The notes under the pieces are model-generated. The model had not been told where the DNA came from. It ran no database searches and saw nothing but the letters and a program-made list of their open reading frames with translations. A program made the position numbers and the translations under genes. Shown piece after piece: positions 1 through 5,840 of a stretch of 9,758 bases of DNA; positions within the stretch are counted from its first letter, which is position 1; each line of letters opens with the position of its first letter. The stretch lies in assembly GCA_022567015.1 (NCBI GenBank), contig JADFHR010000118.1:1-9758 (forward strand). Direction: 5' to 3'. The stretch is from Pseudomonadota bacterium. Its GTDB lineage: Bacteria > Pseudomonadota > Alphaproteobacteria > Rhodospirillales > 2-02-FULL-58-16.

Positions 1-241
1 CGCTGATCATGACCCGACGAGCCGGCTTACCAAGGTTTTCGGCCCTAAGCGTGCGCCGTGGCGATGCGGGGCATCGCGAAGCGTGCGCGACGCCGTCCGA
101 AAGCCTTGGTAAGCCGCCGTTGCGGTCGCGTATGCGGCCCGTCGGGGGCGTCGAAAAAGTTTTGACGATGCACCGCATCGCCTGCAACTTTCCTCCTGCC
201 CGACGAGCCGCCTACGCGATCTCTATGGGTCATGATCAGCG
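1..241. repeat. Structured non-coding element bracketed by a 15-bp perfect inverted repeat
   Basis: Bases 1-15 are the exact reverse complement of 227-241 (gggtcatgatcagcg). The left arm may continue beyond the window edge. Inside, 24-42 pairs with 97-115 (18 of 19 positions by hand), and a tight hairpin sits at its tip (61-67 with 71-77). A second hairpin of the same type lies at 166-171/175-180. Direct repeats also occur: 12 bp at 13-24/199-210 and 10 bp at 47-56/79-88. No convincing gene lies here; open frames across it are compositional. The design suits a MITE or insertion-sequence remnant, or a multibranched structured RNA closed by the terminal stem. A target duplication cannot be tested because the left flank is missing. 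The structure is directly visible; the identity is inference. Confidence 0.5.
24..115. repeat. Long imperfect hairpin inside the left intergenic element
   Basis: Arms 24-42 and 97-115 are inverted copies with one mismatch over 19 positions; the first 12 bp (24-35 with 104-115) are perfect. The 54-base loop holds its own hairpin, gcgatgc (61-67) with gcatcgc (71-77) and a three-base loop. There is no T-tract after the 3' arm, so it does not look like a classical rho-independent terminator in either direction. Confidence 0.6.
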
Positions 242-284
242 TCCCTTGGTATAAGTGCAGCACCGCAGGGATCACCGGCCCCAC

Positions 285-1448
285 ATGCCCATCCGCCTGC
301 TCTACCTCGTCGACCGTCCGATCCAGTACCAGGCGCCCCTTCTGCGCCTGATCGCCGGGCTCGACGACATCGACCTCACGGTCATCCACAAGGACGCGGG
401 CGGCGCGCTGGGCCGCTTCGATGCGGGCTTCGGCCGGGCGGTGACGTGGGACGTTCCGCTGCTGGACGGGTATGCCCACGAGATCGTGCCCGAGGACAGG
501 CGGCTGGCCGGGTTCATCGAAGACTGCGACGTGGTCTGGCTGCACGGCTGGCGGGGTGCGCGGGCGTGGCGGGCGATGGACACCGCCCGGCGCCGGGGCG
601 TCCCCGTCCTCATGCGCGGCGAGAACACCCTGGCGGCCATGCCCGACGGACGGGCCCTGCGCGGGGTCCTCAAGCGCCGGTACCTGAAGTGGATCTTCGA
701 CCGCTGCCGGGCCTTCCTCACCGTCGGCGGCGCCAACCGGGACTACTACCGCGCCCACGGGGTCGATCCCGGGCGGCTGTTCCCCATGCCCTACGCCGTC
801 GACAACGACTTCTTCCGGTCCCGGGCGGCGGCGGCGGCCGGCGAGCGCGCCCGGTTCCGGTCCGCCCTCGGGCTCGATGGCGAGGGTCCGGTCATCCTGT
901 TCGCCGGCAAGCTGCTGGCGCGCAAGAACCCCCTGGTGCTGGTCGAGGCCTTCCGGGCGCTCGACCACGCCGGGCTCGGTCATCCCACCCTGCTGTTCGT
1001 CGGCGACGGCGCCCTGCGCCCGGCCCTGGAGAAGGCGGCCGCCGGCGACGACCGCGTGCGCGTCCTCGGCTTCCGCAACCAGACCGAAATGCCGGCCTTC
1101 TACGACCTCGCCGACGTGTTCGTGCTGGCGTCGCACCGCGAGCCCTGGGGCCTGGCCGTGAACGAGGCGATGAACGGCCGGTGCGCCGTCGTCGTCTCCG
1201 GCGAGTGCGGATGCGCCGGGGACCTGGTCGACGAAACCTGCGGCGCCGTGGTCGCGCCGGGAGACTCAGGCGCCCTCGGCCGGGCCCTTGCGCGAATCCT
1301 ATCGGACAGGGGCCGCTGCCGGGAGATGGGAGAGGCCGCGGCGGCGCGGATCAGGGGCTGGGACTTCGACGCCGACGTGGAGGGTCTGCGCCAGGCCCTG
1401 TCGGCGGTGTGCCAAGGGCCTGTGGACCAAGGGCCTCGGCAAGCATGA
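285..1448 (+). CDS. GT4-family glycosyltransferase (polysaccharide biosynthesis)
   Basis: 387 residues, cytosolic, GT-B fold. It is predicted to transfer a sugar from a nucleotide-sugar donor onto a growing lipid-linked glycan. The N-terminal half begins MPIRLLYLVDRPIQYQAP, typical of this group. The C-terminal donor domain has the GK-x4-K region (AGKLLARKNP, first K near residue 209) and the EX7E signature EPWGLAVNE with glutamates near 286 and 294. A GTG at 255 would add ten residues but has no ribosome-binding sequence; the ATG at 285 has a weak AGGG at 267-270 and matches the family N-terminus. The last about 64 codons lie in the direct repeat shared with 4475-4665. The 3' end overlaps a broken minus-strand glycosyltransferase by 98 bp. 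Acceptor and sugar specificity cannot be read from the sequence. Confidence 0.9.
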   Translation: MPIRLLYLVDRPIQYQAPLLRLIAGLDDIDLTVIHKDAGGALGRFDAGFGRAVTWDVPLLDGYAHEIVPEDRRLAGFIEDCDVVWLHGWRGARAWRAMDTARRRGVPVLMRGENTLAAMPDGRALRGVLKRRYLKWIFDRCRAFLTVGGANRDYYRAHGVDPGRLFPMPYAVDNDFFRSRAAAAAGERARFRSALGLDGEGPVILFAGKLLARKNPLVLVEAFRALDHAGLGHPTLLFVGDGALRPALEKAAAGDDRVRVLGFRNQTEMPAFYDLADVFVLASHREPWGLAVNEAMNGRCAVVVSGECGCAGDLVDETCGAVVAPGDSGALGRALARILSDRGRCREMGEAAAARIRGWDFDADVEGLRQALSAVCQGPVDQGPRQA

Positions 1449-1528
1449 ACCGCATGCGGCCGGTTTCGCTGTAGTCGCTGTCGAGACAGCGCCGGCGTCC
1501 GGCCTCGGCGATCGCCGCCCGTTCCGTT
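1258..1528 (+). repeat. Direct repeat copy A (ends of two convergent glycosyltransferase genes)
   Basis: Aligns without gaps to 4475-4745 at a constant offset of 3,217. By hand I count 13 mismatches in 1258-1433 and none in the 94 bp 1434-1527. It contains the last part of the GT4 gene in frame and, on the other strand, the 3' end of the CgeB-like glycosyltransferase. Right of 1528 the sequence switches to homology with 5252-5302. Confidence 0.92.
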
Positions 1529-1578
1529 TCGTGGGCATCGCGGTTTCTCGCCTTGGTCGTAAACACGCAGTCGTAAAA
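1351..1578 (-). pseudogene. Remnant of the CgeB-like glycosyltransferase with an internal in-frame deletion
   Basis: On the minus strand this reads FYDCVFTTKARNRDAHE joined directly to TERAAIAEAGRRRCLDSDYS, followed by the same C-terminus as the intact gene at 4568-5704. The first piece (1528-1578) matches 5252-5302 with three mismatches; the second matches 4568-4744. The two alignments differ in offset by 507 bp, exactly 169 codons, so an in-frame deletion removed the central and donor-binding part. The N-terminal half is also missing: homology stops near 1578, where AT-rich insert DNA begins. No function is expected; the fragment matters as a scar of recombination. An ATG at 1584, contributed by the insert, happens to keep the frame open. 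Confidence 0.85.
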
Positions 1579-1594
1579 GCGCATTCGTCAAGTG

Positions 1595-1981
1595 ATGAAC
1601 CGCTATATCGTTGTTGTTTTTGAAATCGGCGAAAAATATACTCGCGAGCACGGTATTACTGACGGGGAATCTGCTGAGGCGGTAGTTGCCGAGTGGAATG
1701 AGGAATACGGGTATAAATGCATACAAACTGAACTTATTATAGTTCCTGTAAGTTCGGATCAACGAGCCCACGACCATGCGTCGGCCGAGCAGGCCGAAAG
1801 GGAAAAAATCAAAGGGCCAGGAAGAATACAATCAGCCCAAAAGCGACTACGACAATCAAGAATATCCGGGCGTTCGACGTTTCTTTTATGCCCGCACTAT
1901 CAACCGCCGCCGTTAATCCCAGCAAAAACCAGAATATGCGCTGGTAGAAGAAATTTTGCACCAGACCGCCGACGGCCATGA
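1595..1981 (+). CDS. Small hypothetical protein in the insert
   Basis: 128 codons from the ATG at 1595 (GTG at 1592 is an alternative), with no clear ribosome-binding site. The first about 75 residues look coding: many codons start with G, a hydrophobic strand follows the start (RYIVVVFEIG), then an acidic helix (ESAEAVVAEWNEEYGY) and another strand (ELIIVPVS), then an Ala/Glu/Lys-rich helix. After about 1809 it runs antisense into the 3' end of the ligase-fusion gene, and the translation becomes Pro/Arg-rich and implausible. The true protein may therefore be truncated there. The local sequence is the most AT-rich in the window. The family is not recognised. The opposite strand is also open over part of this span, so the call is tentative. 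Confidence 0.35.
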   Translation: MNRYIVVVFEIGEKYTREHGITDGESAEAVVAEWNEEYGYKCIQTELIIVPVSSDQRAHDHASAEQAEREKIKGPGRIQSAQKRLRQSRISGRSTFLLCPHYQPPPLIPAKTRICAGRRNFAPDRRRP

Positions 1982-4199
1982 CGGCAAGGATCCCGACTAT
2001 CGTGAATCCCCATGGCGTCGATGAGGGCGTCGCCATCATCCGCCACGCCCTGATCGTAATGAGCACGGCCAGCCCCATGACTACGCCAAGTCCTAGGATG
2101 CCCATCTCGGCCAGAAACCAAATGTAAACGGAATGAATTCCCTGAGCTTTCAGACCGGCCGCCCGGGCCAATTCCACGTAGGCACCCAACCCCGCGCCCA
2201 ATAGCGGGCTATCGATCCACAATCGCAAGCCGCCGACAATTGTTTCCCACCGGTCGATGTCCGACGATGGATGCAGAAGTGTCGTGACCCCGAGTTTGTC
2301 CAGCTCCGCAAGTGTAACGAACACCGCGTCTGAATTTAGCTCGATGCCCAAAGCGGTCTCTAGGATTAAGGCCGCGAAATACACGATGTAGGGCATAAGT
2401 ATGGCCGCTACGATGGCAATTGCCGCCAGCAAGGTTGCGCGGGATCTTGGATCGGACCGGTCGCCGGCCCATCGTCTAACCAAAAGATTATCGAGCAGGG
2501 CAAGGACAACGACAAAGACAGCGCCCGTTCTCGACCCGGTGAAATAAATTGTAAGTGTCAGTACCGCCACGGCCGCGGTGAAAAACCATTGTCTTTCTTC
2601 AAAAAAGCCGACGTTCCGACCGACGACCAGGAGAATGCCGATCATGACCAGCTCGAAGGAAAAAGCATTCCGATTATTCGCGAAGCCCACAAAGGAAGAG
2701 GCCAACCCATACCCTGGGACAGGAAATACAAACACGGACCACGCGAGCAGGAGCAGCTGTATGACGCAAATGGTTATGGCGGCAGCGATCAGCGTCCGTA
2801 CGATCAACATGCGCCCGCTATTACCGGCAACGGTGACCATTACAGCGCCAAGAGCGGTATAGCCAAGCATGAGGACCCATCCCAAACCCCGCGTGTATAG
2901 CGCCCAATTGCCGAGATTATTCTGCGCGTAGGAAATCATGAGTCCAACGCCTATGACGGCGGTGAGCCCGGTGAGCGTGATGGTCAGAAATGGCGGGAAC
3001 AAAGACCGGATCCGACCCGCCGCAATCATAAGTACGATAACACTCAGGGCAATGAAGACGATTACGTCGGCAACATTGACGTTGATGAGGAATTCGCTAT
3101 TTGCGAGTTGCGTTGGAACCCGAAAGAACAGCAAGATCGCGCAAATGATCGCGCATCCTTGGACGATCTTAGCATCCCAATCCTGGCCTATCGAAGCACC
3201 AGTTTGTACCGGGGTGGAATCTTGTTCCTGCAGTGTGGCGGGCGCATCCTGACGCTTTCTGGCCAACAGAAAAAAGCTGAGGGCACCGAACAATCCCGTT
3301 GCCGCCAGATAGAGCAGTCCAATCGCAATTGCGGCGGCTACGGCAACCTCAGGCGATATACCGATGAGGCTGAGTGTGCTGGCCGCGCTCAACTCGCGGA
3401 GGCCCCAACCGGCAAAACTTATCGGCAGGCTCGAAACGAACATGACGATAATCAACGCCGCAACTAGGCTCGTCGAAATGCTATGCGGCCCTAAGTCTGA
3501 TAACAGCACCAGATATGCGCCAAGCCCCGCGCCGTGAATAAGGATTGTTAGAACCCCGCTCGCCCAGAGCTTTAACACCCAGCGCAAACATAGCGCGCTA
3601 CGCTCGATGAGTTGCCCGCGAAATACCGTCAGCCCGACCACACCGCCGACAATTGCGATGCCACCGATCGTGAATAGAATTTCGCGACCGCCCCGTTGGA
3701 AATCAAAGTCAATCGCACCGAAAAGAAACCAAAGCCCAACGAGACTAAAGATGAACAGTAGTCCTGCGGCCAAAAAACGCTCGATATAGGTTGCTATGAC
3801 GGTAACGCTGAAGGGAATACCCGCGCGCGCGAGCACCATGGCCCGTGTCAAGCTCTGACCTACGACGTTCAGGGGCAAGCCTGATACATTACCTGCGGAA
3901 AAGGCGAGAAACAGATCACGCCATCCCGACCGGAATCCGAGGGCCTTAAGGACGGCGCCGGTACGCGCAAGAGCGAGCAAATTGGCGATGATAACCAGAG
4001 CTGAGGCTGTCGCCAATGTTGTCCCGGGAATTCGCCCCAGAACGGAAATCACATCGCCCAAATCGACTAGGTAAATGATCGCCCCAATATAGATGAGCGA
4101 AAAAAGCCCGATAAAAATGGCTTTTTTTGAGAGCCCCATGAGCTGTTTGACAGGTATGAACCTTGTCGTCCTATCGATATGGACTGGGACAGTGCTCAT
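1809..4199 (-). CDS. Fusion membrane protein: LPG-synthase-TM/AglD-like flippase domain + O-antigen ligase/polymerase (Wzy_C) domain
   Basis: 796 residues, nearly all membrane segments. Residues about 25-315 match the lysylphosphatidylglycerol-synthase TM / AglD / UPF0104 flippase-like family, with the hallmark LPISFAGWGLREL near 258-270. A hydrophilic linker (about 316-342) follows. Residues about 345-796 are an O-antigen ligase/Wzy polymerase: FANNRNAFSF near 506, FTGSRTGAVF near 553, a large periplasmic loop with DRWETIVGGLRLWIDSPLLG from 649 (Arg650), GAGLGAY, and HSVYIWFLAEMGILGLG from His689. It is predicted to join or transfer undecaprenyl-linked glycan at the periplasmic face, with the N-terminal module possibly moving a lipid. 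Ligase and polymerase cannot be separated from sequence. The ATG at 4199 overlaps a small upstream ORF by 29 bp, suggesting translational coupling. Lower GC than its neighbours supports acquisition by transfer. Confidence 0.9.
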   Translation of the reverse strand: MSTVPVHIDRTTRFIPVKQLMGLSKKAIFIGLFSLIYIGAIIYLVDLGDVISVLGRIPGTTLATASALVIIANLLALARTGAVLKALGFRSGWRDLFLAFSAGNVSGLPLNVVGQSLTRAMVLARAGIPFSVTVIATYIERFLAAGLLFIFSLVGLWFLFGAIDFDFQRGGREILFTIGGIAIVGGVVGLTVFRGQLIERSALCLRWVLKLWASGVLTILIHGAGLGAYLVLLSDLGPHSISTSLVAALIIVMFVSSLPISFAGWGLRELSAASTLSLIGISPEVAVAAAIAIGLLYLAATGLFGALSFFLLARKRQDAPATLQEQDSTPVQTGASIGQDWDAKIVQGCAIICAILLFFRVPTQLANSEFLINVNVADVIVFIALSVIVLMIAAGRIRSLFPPFLTITLTGLTAVIGVGLMISYAQNNLGNWALYTRGLGWVLMLGYTALGAVMVTVAGNSGRMLIVRTLIAAAITICVIQLLLLAWSVFVFPVPGYGLASSFVGFANNRNAFSFELVMIGILLVVGRNVGFFEERQWFFTAAVAVLTLTIYFTGSRTGAVFVVVLALLDNLLVRRWAGDRSDPRSRATLLAAIAIVAAILMPYIVYFAALILETALGIELNSDAVFVTLAELDKLGVTTLLHPSSDIDRWETIVGGLRLWIDSPLLGAGLGAYVELARAAGLKAQGIHSVYIWFLAEMGILGLGVVMGLAVLITIRAWRMMATPSSTPWGFTIVGILAVMAVGGLVQNFFYQRIFWFLLGLTAAVDSAGIKETSNARIFLIVVVAFGLIVFFLAL

Positions 4200-4416
4200 C
4201 TAATCGGGAGTCACCAAGTGTAGTCCTTCTACCGGGTTGAACATGGCTCAGAATCTCTCTACGTGCAAGCAGCTTGCGTTTGACAACCACTGCCTTGTCG
4301 ATATCATGGGATAGGGAGCCGATTGTCCGCGACAGCATTCGATATCGCCGTTCGGGCCGCGTTCCAGACACACCCGTCCCGTCGTCGGTACGCATGAGCG
4401 GCAGCCCGTTCGTCAT
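4171..4416 (-). CDS. Small ORF upstream of and overlapping the ligase-fusion gene (81 aa, possible remnant)
   Basis: Its ATG (4416-4414) overlaps the TGA of an upstream minus-strand fragment as ATGA, and its 3' end overlaps the start of the fusion gene at 4199. This is the spacing of coupled genes in an operon. The protein has no membrane segment. The stretch VVVKRKLLARREILSHVQPGR is reminiscent of the segment just before motif I of some class I SAM methyltransferases, but the glycine-rich motif I does not follow. If that reading is right, this is a 5' fragment of such a gene cut by a deletion. I do not assign a function; it could also be chance. Confidence 0.3.
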   Translation of the reverse strand: MTNGLPLMRTDDGTGVSGTRPERRYRMLSRTIGSLSHDIDKAVVVKRKLLARREILSHVQPGRRTTLGDSRLDEHCPSPYR

Positions 4417-4475
4417 GTTGGCATGGACTTCGGTCTGAGCCGGTCGATGCGGCGCAGGATATCGGCGAACAGGTC
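4413..4475 (-). pseudogene. 3' tail of a lost minus-strand gene
   Basis: On the minus strand the segment reads DLFADILRRIDRLRPKSMPT then stop (4415-4413). It looks like an amphipathic C-terminal helix of a real protein. Its upstream part is cut exactly where direct repeat copy B begins (4475). It was probably the gene preceding the 81-residue ORF in the donor operon. It is too short to name. Confidence 0.35.
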
Positions 4476-4665
4476 GGGAGACGCCGGGGCCCTCGGCCGG
4501 GCCCTGGCGCGACTCCTTTCCGACAGGGGCCGCTGCCGGGAGATGGGAGACGCCGCGGCGGCGCGGATCAGGGGCTGGAACTTCGACGCCGATGTGGACG
4601 GCCTGCGCCAGGCCCTGTCGGCGGTGTGCCAAGGGCCTGTGGACCAAGGACCTCGGCAAGCATGA
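4475..4665 (+). pseudogene. 3' fragment of a GT4 glycosyltransferase (duplicate of the 285-1448 gene end)
   Basis: Reads GDAGALGRALARLLSDRGRCREMGDAAAARIRGWNFDAD and onward to the same stop as the complete GT4 gene. Substitutions relative to that copy include I to L, E to D and D to N. Only about the last 63 of 387 codons are present, with none of the donor-binding residues, so it is non-functional. Its preserved frame and conservative changes indicate that it descends from a functional, slightly diverged allele, not from an exact recent duplication. It overlaps the 3' end of the minus-strand glycosyltransferase by 98 bp, as in copy A. Confidence 0.85.
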
Positions 4666-4745
4666 ACCGCATGCGGCCGGTTTCGCTGTAGTCGCTGTCG
4701 AGACAGCGCCGGCGTCCGGCCTCGGCGATCGCCGCCCGTTCCGTC
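4475..4745 (+). repeat. Direct repeat copy B
   Basis: Partner of 1258-1528 at an offset of 3,217 bp, with 94 bp of perfect identity at 4651-4744. Left of 4475 the homology stops abruptly. To the right the sequence continues into the intact CgeB-like glycosyltransferase. The copy therefore marks the right boundary of the insert. Confidence 0.92.
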
Positions 4746-5704
4746 TCATTGGCCAGGTAATGGCGGACCTTGGCGAGAAGCTCGTCCGGGGTGGCGAAAA
4801 ACACGGCTTCGCGGTCCTCGGCGAACAGACGCACATGGTCTTCGGACCGTTCGGCGAGAAGGAACCCGGCGCAGGCCGGGATCTCGATGCTGCGGTCCGT
4901 ATGCCGGTCCCGGTTGAGCTTGCGCAGGAAGCCCAGGTTGATGCGCGTGGCGCAGATCGCCCGGGTGTAGCGCAGATCGGCGTCGGTGTTGACGACGGCG
5001 CGGCCCTCGATCCTCAGGTTGGGATGGCCCTCGCCGGGACTTTCCCAGCCGTTCCCCCACACCCGCACGCGGACGCCGTTCTGCGCCAGGAACAGCAGGG
5101 ATTGCGCCCGCTCCGTCTCGTAGGTGCCGATGAACCCCACGTCGCCGCCCAGGTCCTCCCGGTCCCGTTCGCCGACCTCGACCGGGTGGTGCTGGTGGGC
5201 GTCAAAGGCCTTGTCGACGACGACGACCCGGCGCGCGCCCAGGGCCGGCAGTTCGTGGGCATCGCGGTTTCGCGCCTTGGTCGTAAATACGCAGTCGTAG
5301 AACCCGAGGCCCTTCACGTAGGCGCGGGTCCGGTTGTGGTCGAGGAACATGTCGTCGTCGGAATAGGAGACGACCGGCAGGCGCGGGTGGGTGGTCTTCA
5401 CGTGCCGTAACGTGGACGGGCGAATCATCGTGCCCTTTTCGATCCACACCAGGTCCGGTGGGCGGGATTTCAGGGCATCCCGCAAGGTCCCGTTCGCCCG
5501 CTCGGTGTCCAGGTGGTAGCCCAGCCTGTGGGCCACCCGGTAGGCCAGGGAAAATTCCGGGTATCCCCGGTCTTCACCACCGATGCGGGTATGGGTGGCG
5601 GCGATCACCTCGACTCCCAGTTCGGTGAGGGCGCGGGCCCGCGCGCGCCCCTTCGCGTACACGTTCATATCCGCAATGCACAGGACCTTGAGCTGCTGAT
5701 GCAT
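4568..5704 (-). CDS. CgeB-like glycosyltransferase (Glyco_trans_1_2 type)
   Basis: 378 residues, cytosolic, GT-B fold. It opens with a Rossmann strand (LKVLCIADMNVYAKGRARA). The middle contains SYSDDDMFLDHNRTRAYV and the FYDCVFTTKARNRDAHELPALG segment found in CgeB-like proteins. The donor half has DVGFIGTYETERAQSLLFL and the family signature RSIEIPACAGFLLAERSEDH, then FATPDELLAKVRHYL. It probably adds a sugar in the same pathway as its neighbours. The ATG at 5704 has GGA five bases upstream; the ATG at 5728 adds eight residues without a ribosome-binding site. The last about 25 residues are Pro/Gly/Arg-rich and lie antisense to the GT4 remnant, so the original C-terminus may have been shorter. 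Divergent from the GT4 gene at 5841. Confidence 0.88.
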   Translation of the reverse strand: MHQQLKVLCIADMNVYAKGRARARALTELGVEVIAATHTRIGGEDRGYPEFSLAYRVAHRLGYHLDTERANGTLRDALKSRPPDLVWIEKGTMIRPSTLRHVKTTHPRLPVVSYSDDDMFLDHNRTRAYVKGLGFYDCVFTTKARNRDAHELPALGARRVVVVDKAFDAHQHHPVEVGERDREDLGGDVGFIGTYETERAQSLLFLAQNGVRVRVWGNGWESPGEGHPNLRIEGRAVVNTDADLRYTRAICATRINLGFLRKLNRDRHTDRSIEIPACAGFLLAERSEDHVRLFAEDREAVFFATPDELLAKVRHYLANETERAAIAEAGRRRCLDSDYSETGRMRFMLAEVLGPQALGTPPTGPGAGRPHRRRSSSP

Positions 5705-5763
5705 GGATGTCCGATTGGCCGGCGTCATGTTCGGGCGCGCTGTTGCACGGCTTCAAAATTGGA

Positions 5764-5791
5764 TTGACGGACCCGCGGCGCGACCCATGAT
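5764..5791 (+). promoter_or_regulatory. Candidate sigma-70-type promoter for the 5841 operon
   Basis: TTGACG at 5764-5769 (5 of 6 to TTGACA), a 16-bp spacer and CATGAT at 5786-5791 (4 of 6 to TATAAT), in the AT-richer part of the divergent intergenic region between the minus-strand glycosyltransferase and the GT4/flippase genes. Based on consensus matching only. Confidence 0.3.
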
Positions 5792-5825
5792 TCCCATTTC
5801 CCCCCGACGCATCCATCGCCCGGAC

Positions 5826-5833
5826 AAGGGGGA
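5826..5833 (+). promoter_or_regulatory. Ribosome-binding site that favours the GTG start at 5841
   Basis: AAGGGGGA ends seven bases before GTG 5841, a good Shine-Dalgarno match and spacing. The in-frame ATG at 5877, which fits the usual domain start, has no such site. Confidence 0.5.
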
Positions 5834-5840
5834 AAACGGC

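Larger units (their letters stand above)
1579..4474. mobile_element. Foreign lower-GC insert between direct repeats (about 2.9 kb)
   Basis: Composition changes sharply at both ends: 23 of 60 bases are G/C in 1681-1740 and 36 of 60 in 2521-2580, against 51 of 60 in 541-600 (hand counts). The segment is flanked by the 1258-1528 and 4475-4745 direct repeats. It carries no transposase or integrase that I can see, so it is not a self-mobile element by this evidence. The arrangement is what single-crossover (Campbell-type) integration of DNA sharing the glycosyltransferase ends would leave. Composition and repeats are seen; the mechanism is inferred. Confidence 0.65.

Noticed and set aside
45..1136. 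Long open frame on the minus strand (363 codons) opposite the first GT4 gene
   Set aside because: A shadow of high-GC codon bias: the translation is Gly/Pro/Val/Arg-rich without domain motifs, while the plus strand has a clear GT4 enzyme.
446..1474. 342-codon plus-strand frame inside the GT4 gene
   Set aside because: Arg/Pro/Gly-rich alternate-frame translation; no motifs; fully covered by the GT4 gene.
1100..1831. 243-codon minus-strand frame spanning the left insert boundary
   Set aside because: It is a chance open frame through the glycosyltransferase remnant in the wrong frame; only its insert part looks mildly protein-like and the opposite strand fits coding bias better.
1809..4199. 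MprF-type lysylphosphatidylglycerol synthase
   Set aside because: Only the membrane flippase-like domain is shared; the cytosolic aminoacyl-transferase domain is absent and the C-terminal half is Wzy_C.
1579..4474. Insertion sequence or transposon carrying the ligase gene
   Set aside because: No transposase or integrase, and no short terminal inverted repeats at the boundaries; the flanks are long direct repeats of gene ends.
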